Shown piece after piece: positions 1 to 7,292 of a DNA stretch of 64,000 nt (the first letter of the stretch is position 1; each line of letters starts with the position of its first letter). A program made the position numbers and the translations under genes. Location of the stretch: assembly GCA_001556025.1 (NCBI GenBank), contig LSIB01000044.1, positions 7,907-71,906 on the forward strand, in the 5' to 3' direction. The notes beneath the pieces were generated by a model that did no database searches, was not told where the DNA came from, and saw nothing but the letters and a program-made list of their open reading frames with translations. This DNA comes from Rhizobiales bacterium CCH3-A5. Lineage in GTDB: Bacteria > Pseudomonadota > Alphaproteobacteria > Rhizobiales > Beijerinckiaceae.

Positions 1-2
1 CG

Positions 3-1115
3 GGCGATCAGGCCTATCTCGGGCCCTTCACCTCCGGCCGCGCGGCCGCGATGCCGGAACTCGACGCGCTCGAGCGGCTCGCCTCGGACGACCCGGAGCA
101 GCGCCGGCGGATCGCCGAGGCGCGTGACGAGGCGCGCGGGAAGCTGCAGGAGCTCGACGCCACCGTCGCCCTCGCGCGGGAGGGTCGGCGCAGCGAGGCG
201 ATCGCCAAAGTGGCGGAGGGCGCCGGCGTCGTGACGATGAACGCGTTGCGCGAGACCGTTCAGGAGATCCAGCTCGCCGAAAATCTCCGCCTGGTCGCGC
301 TCAACCGCAGCGAGGAGCAGCGCCGGCTGCTCGCCAGCGTCGGCATCATCGTGGCGCTTGCGGGTCTCGCCTTCGCCGCATGGTCGCAGCTGCGCCAGCG
401 CCAGCGGCGCAGTGCCACATTGGCGATCTCGAACGCCCAGCTCGAACGCATCGTCGGCGAGCGCACGCAACAGCTCGAGAACGAGCGCCTGCGCATCGAG
501 GCGCTGCTGCGCGATGTCAATCACCGCGTCGGCAACAACCTGGCCATGATCTCGGCGCTGCTGAACGTGCAGAGCCGTCAGAGCAAGGATCCCGCCGTTG
601 CAGCCGCGCTGACGCAGGCGCAGTCCCGAATCCAGGCGATCGCGGCCGGCCAGAGGCGGCTGCGCCTCGACATCGAGACCGACGAGATCGACGCCCGGCC
701 CTACATGGAGGACCTGCTGGAGGAGATCGGCAAGGCCGCCGAGGGCCGGCCGATCGAGATCGAGCTGGCGATGGACGACATCAGGCTGCCTGGCCGCGAT
801 GCGGTGTCCTACGTGGTGATCGTCAACGAACTCGTGACGAACGCAATCAAGCATGCGTTCCCCGACGGCCTGCAGGGCCGCATCGTCGTCCGCTTCGCCC
901 CCTGCGAACTCGATGGCGCTCCGGCACTGGCGCTTTCTGTCGAGGATGACGGCGTCGGCATGCCTCCCACGGCCGGCGCGAAGGGGCTGGGCCAGACCGT
1001 GGTCGCGAGCCTGGTCCGCAGCATGCGCGCCGTCATGGCCGCAAACGCGCTCGTGCCCGGCCACGCGGAGCGGCCGGGCACGAAGGTGACGGTGACGTTC
1101 CCGAAGCGGGACTGA
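3..1115 (+). CDS. CHASE3-like sensor histidine kinase, HisKA_2 family (5' end outside window)
   Basis: Membrane sensor kinase of a two-component system. The reading frame is open back to the window edge, so the N-terminus is missing. The visible part starts in an extracytoplasmic helical region (TSGRAAAMPELDALERLA) of the CHASE3 type. It is followed by one transmembrane helix (about nt 325-385), a coiled linker, a HisKA_2 phosphoacceptor helix with NHRVGNN (about nt 517-537), and an ATPase domain with N-box VNELVTNAIKHA and G1 box DDGVGMP. All the catalytic boxes I can identify are intact, so it should autophosphorylate. It ends 7 bp from the stop of a convergent single-domain response regulator. 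HisKA_2 kinases commonly feed the PhyR stress cascade; a role here is inference from proximity to phyR. Confidence 0.9.
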   Translation, partial: GDQAYLGPFTSGRAAAMPELDALERLASDDPEQRRRIAEARDEARGKLQELDATVALAREGRRSEAIAKVAEGAGVVTMNALRETVQEIQLAENLRLVALNRSEEQRRLLASVGIIVALAGLAFAAWSQLRQRQRRSATLAISNAQLERIVGERTQQLENERLRIEALLRDVNHRVGNNLAMISALLNVQSRQSKDPAVAAALTQAQSRIQAIAAGQRRLRLDIETDEIDARPYMEDLLEEIGKAAEGRPIEIELAMDDIRLPGRDAVSYVVIVNELVTNAIKHAFPDGLQGRIVVRFAPCELDGAPALALSVEDDGVGMPPTAGAKGLGQTVVASLVRSMRAVMAANALVPGHAERPGTKVTVTFPKRD

Positions 1116-1122
1116 GAACCGG

Positions 1123-1482
1123 TCAAACGGTCTCGATCGCGTTCGAAACGAAGCTGGCGATCTCGCGCGTCGAGAACGGCTTGCGCAGGAAGCGGACGTC
1201 GCGAAGCGGACGGGGCACGTCGTTGGGCGTCGAACCCGAGACGAAGGCGAAGGGTGTGCCCTTGGCAAGCAGGCTCTCGGCCACGCCGAAGGTCTTGCCG
1301 CCGACGACGTCGATGTCGAGCAAGGCGCAGGACAGGCGCGACGCGGCCGCCCGGCGGGCATCTTCCACGGATTCGACGATGATCAGTTCGGCCTTGTCGC
1401 CGAGCTGTTCGGCGACGGCCGATTCGATGTCCATCGCGATGAACGGATCGTCTTCCACGATCAGGATGCGGATATTTGACAT
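1123..1482 (-). CDS. Single-domain response regulator (receiver only)
   Basis: A 119-aa stand-alone receiver with no output domain. The acidic pocket is E10/D11/D12, the phosphoacceptor is probably D56 (LLDIDV), the switch Ser/Thr lies in FVSGS, and the conserved Lys is K101 (RKPF). Such regulators act as phosphate sinks or shuttles. In alphaproteobacteria, single-domain regulators of the SdrG/MrrA type sit inside GSR phosphorelays. A strong Shine-Dalgarno (GGGAGG, 7 nt before ATG) supports the start. A perfect EcfG-type promoter lies about 60 bp upstream (1549-1574), so the gene is probably itself induced by the stress sigma factor. It converges on the upstream kinase gene; pairing with that kinase is plausible but not shown. 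Confidence 0.9.
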   Translation of the reverse strand: MSNIRILIVEDDPFIAMDIESAVAEQLGDKAELIIVESVEDARRAAASRLSCALLDIDVVGGKTFGVAESLLAKGTPFAFVSGSTPNDVPRPLRDVRFLRKPFSTREIASFVSNAIETV

Positions 1483-1548
1483 CTACCAGCCTCCCTTTCC
1501 TCAACTGTAACAGGTGTGATGTGTCCAAAAGACGTGATGTGCTCGGGT

Positions 1549-1574
1549 AACGTCACAGCTTTGCGCTTGGTTCC
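1549..1574 (-). promoter_or_regulatory. EcfG-type promoter of the response regulator gene
   Basis: On the minus strand it reads GGAAC, 17 bp, CGTT: a perfect match to the EcfG consensus GGAAC-N16/17-CGTT. It points at the single-domain response regulator starting at 1482. Confidence 0.75.
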
Positions 1575-1670
1575 CGAAATCACGCTTAATCGACGTGCGA
1601 TTTCGTCGCATTCGATTCAACTTGCAGGAACAAGGTTAGCGAAACGTGAGCCTGCGGGCTCGTTCGGCCG

Positions 1671-2204
1671 TTAACGCCGGCCCCGCGACGGCGCGAGCGT
1701 CAGCTCGAACCCGGTCACGCCCAGCGCCACATTGATCCCCCGCGAGGATTGCAGCGAGAGCGGCTGGAGCCTGACCTCGTTGTCGGCGCCGCCGATCAGG
1801 GCCGTCGCGGCCGCCCCGGTGCCGACCGAGGCGCCCGCGCTCGCCCCGGCATAACGCCCGTTGAGCGCGCCGAGCGGCGCGCGGGCATAGGGCCCATAGA
1901 CCCGCCAGGACATTGTGCTGCCGCGGATCGACCCAAGGTCAAGGCCGAAGCTGCGAACCGTGCCGACATAACGCTGCGTCGGTCCGCGCCGGGGCGTGAA
2001 GCGGCAATCCATCGAACGCTGCGAGGTCACCACCAAACCAATCGCGCTGCCGACGGCGCAACTGAGCCGACCGGCCGGTGCATCCGACTGCGCATGGGCA
2101 ACACCCGACATCAAGACGGCCGACGCGATGGAGAGCGCCACGAGACGTCCTTTGGCAAGGACACCTGCCTTGGTGATGACAGGTTGGATAGGCCGGTTCG
2201 ACAT
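1671..2204 (-). CDS. DUF992-family secreted protein
   Basis: A 177-aa protein with a long N-terminal segment and a hydrophobic signal-like stretch (VALSIASAVLMSGVAHAQ, about residues 22-39) ending in an AHA-Q cleavage site. The mature part shows the DUF992 pattern: LSCAVGSAIGLVVTS near the front, two Cys (one in SMDCRF), then a YVGTVRSFGLDLG block and a Gly/Ala-rich loop. Function unknown; the family is alphaproteobacterial and predicted periplasmic. A Shine-Dalgarno AGGAG precedes ATG 2204. A perfect EcfG-type promoter ends about 30 bp upstream (2236-2260), giving a short leader, so stress control is likely. A shorter start inside the signal peptide is possible. Confidence 0.85.
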   Translation of the reverse strand: MSNRPIQPVITKAGVLAKGRLVALSIASAVLMSGVAHAQSDAPAGRLSCAVGSAIGLVVTSQRSMDCRFTPRRGPTQRYVGTVRSFGLDLGSIRGSTMSWRVYGPYARAPLGALNGRYAGASAGASVGTGAAATALIGGADNEVRLQPLSLQSSRGINVALGVTGFELTLAPSRGRR

Positions 2205-2235
2205 CGCAAATCTCCTGTCGTGGTAGCTTCCGGAA

Positions 2236-2260
2236 AACGCCGCAATCGCTCCACAGTTCC
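2236..2260 (-). promoter_or_regulatory. EcfG-type promoter of the DUF992 gene
   Basis: Minus strand: GGAAC, 16 bp, CGTT, an exact consensus match. The predicted transcription start is around 2228, about 24 nt before the DUF992 start codon. Confidence 0.8.
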
Positions 2261-2271
2261 TGTCTTAACTC

Positions 2272-2296
2272 GGAACCTGACCGGATATGTGGCGTT
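2272..2296 (+). promoter_or_regulatory. EcfG-type promoter of the small gene at 2328
   Basis: Plus strand: GGAAC, 16 bp, CGTT, an exact consensus match, back to back with the divergent DUF992 promoter 11 bp away. It is followed 19-24 bp later by a GGAAGG Shine-Dalgarno and an ATG. Confidence 0.75.
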
Positions 2297-2327
2297 GCTG
2301 ATCAAAAATCCGGGTGGAAGGCCGATA

Positions 2328-2576
2328 ATGCTCGTTATGCGCAGTCGAGATCGTGATTCTCGGCATCAGTATGGCCAATGTCGGGTTCATTCCGCGCTCC
2401 TGTCGGGCGGCGAGAACGCAAACATTGCGCGCCGACTCTGGGAACTGGAGGCGCTGATCGCGGCCGGCTGCGACCTGACCAAGGCGTTGACCGTGATCTC
2501 CGCCCGCTGGAATTCCTCCGTCGGAGAGGGTGTACGCCCCGCGATCCCCGAAATGCATAGGCCCAACCTGTCATAA
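2328..2576 (+). CDS. Unrecognised 82-aa protein, predicted GSR target
   Basis: I do not recognise this protein. Support for a real gene is threefold. First, GGAAGG lies 6 nt before ATG 2328. Second, a perfect EcfG-type promoter lies just upstream (2272-2296). Third, from about codon 22 onward nearly every codon ends in G or C, as in its neighbours. The first 20 codons have weaker codon bias and a basic, charged composition (MLVMRSRDRDSRHQ). The second half contains a helix-like stretch (RRLWELEALIAAGCDLTKAL). No signal peptide or membrane segment. It converges on the extensin-like gene (stop at 2590). It could alternatively be the remnant of a longer gene. Confidence 0.5.
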   Translation: MLVMRSRDRDSRHQYGQCRVHSALLSGGENANIARRLWELEALIAAGCDLTKALTVISARWNSSVGEGVRPAIPEMHRPNLS

Positions 2577-2589
2577 GGCTGCATCGCCA

Positions 2590-3489
2590 TCACTGGCAGA
2601 ACCGGCTGGCGCCGGAGCGTCGCGCCTGGATGTCGAGATGCAGATGGTTGGCATGGGCCGCATCGGAGCCTGGTCCTAGGACCGTCATGAAGGCCCCGCA
2701 GGCCGATTGTCTGACGGCCTCAATGAAGGAGAACTGCTGCGGCCCCGCCGGACGTTCGACGCTGATGGTGGTTGTTTTTCCGCCGTCGTCCGAAGTCGCC
2801 GCGCCTCTTGCCTTGCTCGCGGCTTCGGGACGCTCCGCGACCTGCAGCACGAAGCTGAAGATGTCGAGCGCACGTCCGGTCGCATGTTCGCTGAGCGGGC
2901 CGGCTTTCGACCGGTTGCGCCGCCGGCATTCATGTCCGCCACCGACGTGCAATCGCGTGACGCGCTGCGAGAAATGCCCCTTGGCCAAAGGCTGCAATCC
3001 GGTCTGCGCCCAGCGCGCCAGTGCTGCGGCAAGCTCGCAGGCCATGGTCGCGGGCGGGTCGAGCGCAAGCGTGTTAGACGCTTCGCCCTGTCGCAGTGTC
3101 AGCCTGCGGACGAGAACGGGCTCGTCGACATGGCAACCCGCCTCTATCCCGGCATGCAACTTCGCTGGATCGATCGGCGAGATGCCGTCGCCATGGCTCG
3201 CTGAGAGACCGACCGTGCATGACAGCGAAACAGGCGGCGGCGGCATCGCGCTCTCGATCGCGCCGCCATCCTTGGCCGCTCCGACCGGAGCGGTTTTCGG
3301 CTCCGCTGCGGATGGCGCGACAGAGGCTGTTGGTTCGACAGCTTTGCTGCGCGAAGGAAGGCTGGCCGGGCGGCGTGGCGGCATCGGCGTTGGTTCAGCG
3401 ACAACCGCGTCCGCGCGAGCGCCCTGAGCGGCAGCCGGAAGCGGCAGCGCGATCATCACAGCCGCCAGACAGCGGCAGAACCGCCTCAC
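2590..3489 (-). CDS. Extensin-like C-terminal domain protein, secreted
   Basis: A 299-aa protein with a signal peptide (residues 1-22, ending in PAAAQ), a Pro/Ala-rich low-complexity linker (about 30-90), then the bacterial extensin-like C-terminal domain. This is an M15/VanY-like fold: the signature HATGRALDIF and the C-terminal HANHLHLDI supply the metal-binding His/Asp set, and Cys residues probably form disulfides. Some members are expected to act on peptidoglycan, but activity is unproven. The start is GTG 3489. It lies 24 bp downstream of a 54-aa gene, probably as one transcript, with an EcfG-like promoter at 3730-3754. Confidence 0.88.
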   Translation of the reverse strand: MRRFCRCLAAVMIALPLPAAAQGARADAVVAEPTPMPPRRPASLPSRSKAVEPTASVAPSAAEPKTAPVGAAKDGGAIESAMPPPPVSLSCTVGLSASHGDGISPIDPAKLHAGIEAGCHVDEPVLVRRLTLRQGEASNTLALDPPATMACELAAALARWAQTGLQPLAKGHFSQRVTRLHVGGGHECRRRNRSKAGPLSEHATGRALDIFSFVLQVAERPEAASKARGAATSDDGGKTTTISVERPAGPQQFSFIEAVRQSACGAFMTVLGPGSDAAHANHLHLDIQARRSGASRFCQ

Positions 3490-3513
3490 GCGTCCCGTCC
3501 GCCCGGCACCGGC

Positions 3514-3678
3514 TCAGCCGTCCAGAGCGGATGCGCCGGCAACTGCCGCGGTGGCTGTCGCGGCCAAAGCCAGCGACAGCGCTTCGCCCGCCAGAACGTC
3601 GCTGGGAACGAGCCCGCCGAACAGGGCGGTCGCGATCGATGCACCGGCGACAACAGTCGCCACGAACGTCATCACCAT
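3514..3678 (-). CDS. 54-aa hydrophobic small protein
   Basis: A short gene of 54 codons. ATG 3678 is preceded by AGGAG about 8 nt upstream. The product is strongly hydrophobic and alanine-rich (begins MVMTFVATVVAGASIATALF), with two possible short membrane segments. Codons end mostly in G or C. It sits 24 bp before the extensin-like gene on the same strand and 50 bp after an EcfG-like promoter. Function unknown; a small envelope stress protein fits the context. The initiator could also be the second or third codon (GTG/ATG). Confidence 0.6.
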   Translation of the reverse strand: MVMTFVATVVAGASIATALFGGLVPSDVLAGEALSLALAATATAAVAGASALDG

Positions 3679-3729
3679 GGGTGTTGCTCCTCTGCAAGAC
3701 GTGTCCGCCGCCCCCGAACCTCCTGCTCA

Positions 3730-3754
3730 AACATCATCGGCGCGCGATTGTTCC
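3730..3754 (-). promoter_or_regulatory. EcfG-like promoter of the 54-aa/extensin-like operon
   Basis: Minus strand: GGAAC, 16 bp, TGTT; one mismatch in the first base of the -10 element. Its position, about 50 bp before ATG 3678, fits a promoter. Confidence 0.5.
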
Positions 3755-3770
3755 CGGTCGCGCAGACGTG

Positions 3771-3802
3771 AAAACGCCCGCGACGCGGGACGCGTCGCGG
3801 GC
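3771..3802 (-). terminator. Rho-independent terminator of phyR
   Basis: A perfect 12-bp stem (3776-3787 with 3791-3802) and a 3-nt loop, followed on the minus strand by GTTTTC. It lies 24 bp after the phyR stop. Confidence 0.7.
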
Positions 3803-3825
3803 CTTTGAAGACGCGTTTCGTGGCG

Positions 3826-4623
3826 TCAGGCGGCCTTGCGGCCGGCGCGCCGGTCGAAGAACAGCGCCTGGCTGATCGCGGCCTTCACGGCCTCGGGCTG
3901 GAACGGCTTGGTGATCAGGAAGGCAGGCTCCGGCCGGTCGCCAGTGAGCAGGCGCTCGGGATAGGCGGTAATGAAAATCACCGGCACGTCGATCGAGGCC
4001 AGGATCTCGTTGACGGCGTCGAGGCCCGAGCTGCCGTCGGCGAGCTGGATATCGGCCAGAACGAGGCCAGGCCGCTTCTTTGCCACGAGCGCGATCGCCT
4101 CGCGATGGGTGCGTGCGACGCCGGTGACGGTGTGTCCAAGTTCCTCGACCATGGTCTCGATGTCGAGCGCGATGATCGGCTCGTCCTCGATGATCAGGAC
4201 GTCCGTCGCAACCTGTTCGGCGATCTCCTGACCGGCGGTCTGGACGAGGCCGGCGGCTTCCGAAGGGCTGACATCCATGATCTGCGCCACCTCCTCGATC
4301 GAAAATCCCTCGACGGTGCGCAGCAGGAAGGCCTGTCGCGGCCGGGGCGTCAGCGCTTCGAGATTGCGCTCGGCCGAGGACCGGTCAAGCTCGCCCTGGC
4401 CGCCCGGTGCGACGTTGAGGCCGACCGACGACCAGAGCTTCAGGAATATGCTGTAGAGGCCGACACGCGGATTGAGATCGCGCGGAAACGATGACGGATC
4501 GAGAATCAGCGCTTCCAGCATGGCGACGACATAGGCGTCGCCGCCGGCCTGCGTGCCGCTGAGGGCGCGTGCGAACCGGCGCAAATATGGCAAATGGGGC
4601 GCAATTTCTTTGGCGATCGACAT
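3826..4623 (-). CDS. phyR: General stress response regulator PhyR
   Basis: Anti-anti-sigma regulator of the alphaproteobacterial GSR. When phosphorylated it binds NepR and releases EcfG. Of 265 aa, residues 1-137 form the sigma-like domain (MSIAKEIAPHLPYLRRFARA onwards), which mimics sigma-2 and sigma-4. Residues 141-255 form the receiver, with E146/D147, phosphoacceptor D191 (LADIQL), the FITAYPERLLTG switch typical of this receiver class, and K239. I chose ATG 4623 (AGGA 8-9 nt upstream) over an in-frame ATG at 4695, because the sigma-like domain starts there and the length matches the family. It is divergent from nepR-ecfG with a shared palindromic promoter. A strong hairpin terminator follows. 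Confidence 0.97.
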   Translation of the reverse strand: MSIAKEIAPHLPYLRRFARALSGTQAGGDAYVVAMLEALILDPSSFPRDLNPRVGLYSIFLKLWSSVGLNVAPGGQGELDRSSAERNLEALTPRPRQAFLLRTVEGFSIEEVAQIMDVSPSEAAGLVQTAGQEIAEQVATDVLIIEDEPIIALDIETMVEELGHTVTGVARTHREAIALVAKKRPGLVLADIQLADGSSGLDAVNEILASIDVPVIFITAYPERLLTGDRPEPAFLITKPFQPEAVKAAISQALFFDRRAGRKAA

Positions 4624-4702
4624 ATAACCGTCCTCTGTCACGTGCGCGGAAATGAGCACCGGCCGTGGCCCGCTGACAAGCGATTTATTTTCCATTTTCG
4701 CG

Positions 4703-4729
4703 GGAACCTTTGCCCGAACCGACAGTTCC
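4703..4729. promoter_or_regulatory. Overlapping divergent EcfG promoters between phyR and nepR
   Basis: The sequence is GGAAC, 17 bp, GTTCC: an interrupted palindrome. On the plus strand it reads GGAAC-N16-AGTT towards nepR-ecfG. On the minus strand it reads GGAAC-N16-GGTT towards phyR. The -35 of each promoter overlaps the -10 of the other, so EcfG autoregulates both arms from one 27-bp element. Leaders would be about 75 nt (phyR) and 125 nt (nepR). Confidence 0.75.
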
Positions 4730-4859
4730 TGTGCCGTATGAGTGCATGCTTTATGAGTGGCGGACCATCGGCGGGGCGATCGCCCGTCGGCGTGCGTTGA
4801 AGATGATCATGGGTGCGACCTGCTGGAAAAGCGGGCGCGCCTCGGGCGCGAGGGCAATG

Positions 4860-5081
4860 ATGAGCACAATCGAGACAGGAATGGCCGATCAGGCCGGGGG
4901 GCCGGACGAGGCCGAGGTATTTCTGGATCCCAGGGTCCAGGAATCGATCGGCCGGTCGCTGAAGGCGCATTACGACGACATCGTCAACGCGCCGGTGCCC
5001 GACAAGTTTCTGGTGCTGCTCGCGCAACTCGAAGCGCAGGAAAACCGCGCAGCCGGGGACTCCGCCGATGAGCGCCACTGA
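4860..5081 (+). CDS. nepR: Anti-sigma factor NepR
   Basis: A 73-aa anti-sigma factor that sequesters EcfG until phospho-PhyR binds it. The conserved core is SIGRSLKAHYDDIVNAPVPD followed by KFLVLLAQLE, which is the two-helix NepR signature. ATG 4860 (or the adjacent ATG 4857) follows GAGGG by about 5-8 nt; longer in-frame starts would add residues unlike the family. It overlaps ecfG by 14 bp, so the two are translationally coupled. Expression is probably from the EcfG promoter at 4703-4729. Confidence 0.95.
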   Translation: MSTIETGMADQAGGPDEAEVFLDPRVQESIGRSLKAHYDDIVNAPVPDKFLVLLAQLEAQENRAAGDSADERH

Positions 5082-5628
5082 GTTCAAGGACGGGCTGATC
5101 AAGGAGATCCCGAACCTGCGCGCATTCGCGGCATCGCTTTCGGGCTCAATGCAGCTTGCCGACGATCTGGTTCAGGACACCCTGCTCAAGGCCTGGGGCA
5201 ATTCGGAGAAGTTCGAGCCCGGCACCAGCCTGCGCGCCTGGCTCTTCACAATCCTGCGCAACACCTACTACTCTCTCTACCGCAAGCGCGGGCGCGAGGT
5301 GCAGGACAGCGAGGGCACCTATGCCGAGCGTCTCGCGGTGCGCGGCAATCAGGAGAGCCATCTCGACCTCGCCGATTTCCGCAAGGCGCTGGCGAAGCTG
5401 CCGGAGGAGCAGCGCGAGGTTCTGATCATGGTCGGCGCGACCGGTCTGTCCTATGAAGAGACCGCCGAAATCTGCGGTGTCGCCATCGGCACGATCAAGA
5501 GCCGCGTGAACCGCGCCCGCACAAAGCTCGCCGAGCTTCTCTCCATCGGTGGTCTTGACGATCTCGGGCCCGACCGGCAAAGCGCCGCCGCGTTGCAGCG
5601 CGCCGGCTCGGAGATCGTCAACATCTGA
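5068..5628 (+). CDS. ecfG: ECF15-type sigma factor EcfG (GSR sigma)
   Basis: A 186-aa extracytoplasmic-function sigma factor that directs RNA polymerase to GGAAC-N16/17-CGTT promoters. Sigma-2 covers about residues 12-75 (DDLVQDTLLKAW and LRAWLFTILRN), and sigma-4 about 105-165 (LPEEQREVL, then SYEETAEICGVAIGTIKSR as the helix-turn-helix). The short N- and C-termini fit the EcfG group. The start lies inside the end of nepR (14-bp overlap). A kinase-like gene starts 16 bp downstream, probably in the same operon. Several copies of its expected promoter occur in this window. Confidence 0.95.
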   Translation: MSATEFKDGLIKEIPNLRAFAASLSGSMQLADDLVQDTLLKAWGNSEKFEPGTSLRAWLFTILRNTYYSLYRKRGREVQDSEGTYAERLAVRGNQESHLDLADFRKALAKLPEEQREVLIMVGATGLSYEETAEICGVAIGTIKSRVNRARTKLAELLSIGGLDDLGPDRQSAAALQRAGSEIVNI

Positions 5629-5644
5629 TGCGCATGATCACAGG

Positions 5645-7282
5645 ATGAGACTGACGCGCTTCAGCACGGTGAGGGGGCGGTTGCTGGCGCTTCTCGTCGC
5701 GATCGCTCTTCCGATCGCCTGCCTGACCGCGATCGCGGCCTTCACCACCTATCGCACGGTCAATGCGGCCATCGCCCTCTCGCAGGCGCGCGCCGCCGAT
5801 GATTTCGCGGTGCGCACCCGGCTTTGGTATCGCGGCGCATTGCGCACCCTGCTGGCCTCGGCCGCCGCCATCCGGGAGGGCGAAGGCCTGTCCGCTGACT
5901 GCGCGGCGACGGCGCGCACCGTGCTCGACAGCATCAGGGGCTTCGAGGCGGTGCTGCTGACCGTGCCCGACGGGACCTGCGCGGCGTCGAAGGTGGCAGG
6001 GGTGAGCCCGGCCGATCTTGCGAGGACGGCGGGCGAGCTTCAGACGATGCCGCCGATCGCGGCGTGGGGCGGGGCCGAATCCGCCGATGTCCGCTATGGC
6101 CAAGCCGTGATCGGCGGGACTTCCTATCTCGTTGTCAGCGCCCGCGCCGCAAATGGCGCGGGTGGCCTTTTCGCGATCGATCCCGCCTTGCTCGACCAGG
6201 TCTATGATTTCGGATCGGCAGGCGAGGGGATGCACGTCGCGCTCGTCTCGCGCTCCGGAAACATCGTCGTCGCGCGCGGTTCCGGTGAAGCGGATGCGTC
6301 ATGGCTGCCGTCTCGGACGCGGGTTCCCGACCAGCAGATGCAATGGTCGGCGCCCAGCCGCTCGGGCGAAACACGCGCCTATGTCGCCCGTATGGTCGCC
6401 GACCCCGATCTTTATGTCATCGCCTCCTTCGACGGCGCGCCGGAGCGAGCCGCCTATATCCAGTTCCTGACGCTGCTGATCGCGCCGCTGCTGACACTTG
6501 GCCTGCTCTGCCTGGTCTATCTGCGGGCGATCGACCAGCATTGCGTGCGCTGGTTGCGCGGCATCGAGGCGGCCGCGCGGGCGCGTTCGACGCTGAGCAG
6601 CGCGCGGGCAGTCGTCGCCGACGACATGCCGTCCGACATCCGCAGCGTGGCCGAAGCCTTTAACGGCATGGTCGATGAGCAGGAGGTTCGCCAGCGCAAG
6701 CTCCAGACCGCGCTCGACGACAACCGCTTCCTCGTCCGCGAGCTGCACCACCGGGTCAAGAACAGCCTGCAGGTGGTGCAGAGCTATATCGGCCTGACCA
6801 AGCGCGACTATCGCGGCGAGGCGAGGCTGGCGCTGTCGGACGCTGAATGCCGCGTCCATGTCCTGTCGGCCGCCTATCGCTTCACCCTGGCCGATGGCGA
6901 GATGCAGCCGGTCCGTGTCGATCTGTTCCTCGATGACGTCGTGACCATGATTTCGAACCTGCTGCGCAATCGCGACCAGTGGATTTCGAGCACGCTGGAC
7001 ACGCAGGCCGTGCTGTCGGTCGATCGCATCATCCCGCTCGGCTTTCTGATCGTCGATGTCGTCTCGCGCGCATTGCGCGACACGCCCAATGTCAGCATCA
7101 CCGTCTCGGCGCGCGGGCATGACGATGGCAGCATCGAGATCGCGATCGCAGCCGATCGCGATCTGCCGCACAGCGAACCGCCGAAGCTCTTCGCCGGGCT
7201 GATCGCGCAGATTGAGGCGGTGCAGACGGTGGCGCCGGAGGGCAAGGCGCTCGGTGCCTGGCGTATCGGCGTCGCAAGCTGA
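5645..7282 (+). CDS. HisKA_2 histidine kinase-like protein with degenerate ATPase domain
   Basis: A 545-aa membrane protein downstream of ecfG, likely co-transcribed. It has TM1 (about 10-35), a roughly 235-residue periplasmic sensor region, TM2 (about 271-294) and a HAMP-like linker. The HisKA_2 helix follows, with phosphoacceptor motif RELHHRVKNSLQVVQSYI (about 365-382). The C-terminal ATPase-like domain is abnormal. Where kinases have NELVxNAxKHA it reads VDVVSRALRD, lacking the Mg-binding Asn, and no DxGxG box follows. It may therefore be a pseudokinase or a phosphotransfer/phosphatase partner of PhyR rather than an autokinase. Its position matches PhyK/PhyT-type GSR kinases. ATG 5645 is chosen because the TM1 leader starts there. 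Confidence 0.85.
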   Translation: MRLTRFSTVRGRLLALLVAIALPIACLTAIAAFTTYRTVNAAIALSQARAADDFAVRTRLWYRGALRTLLASAAAIREGEGLSADCAATARTVLDSIRGFEAVLLTVPDGTCAASKVAGVSPADLARTAGELQTMPPIAAWGGAESADVRYGQAVIGGTSYLVVSARAANGAGGLFAIDPALLDQVYDFGSAGEGMHVALVSRSGNIVVARGSGEADASWLPSRTRVPDQQMQWSAPSRSGETRAYVARMVADPDLYVIASFDGAPERAAYIQFLTLLIAPLLTLGLLCLVYLRAIDQHCVRWLRGIEAAARARSTLSSARAVVADDMPSDIRSVAEAFNGMVDEQEVRQRKLQTALDDNRFLVRELHHRVKNSLQVVQSYIGLTKRDYRGEARLALSDAECRVHVLSAAYRFTLADGEMQPVRVDLFLDDVVTMISNLLRNRDQWISSTLDTQAVLSVDRIIPLGFLIVDVVSRALRDTPNVSITVSARGHDDGSIEIAIAADRDLPHSEPPKLFAGLIAQIEAVQTVAPEGKALGAWRIGVAS

Positions 7283-7292
7283 GTACAGGGCT

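Noticed and set aside
3601..3626. GGAAC at 3605 as a further EcfG promoter
   Set aside because: No GTT at the correct spacing; the sequence after 16-17 bp reads CGGT, and it lies inside the 54-aa gene.
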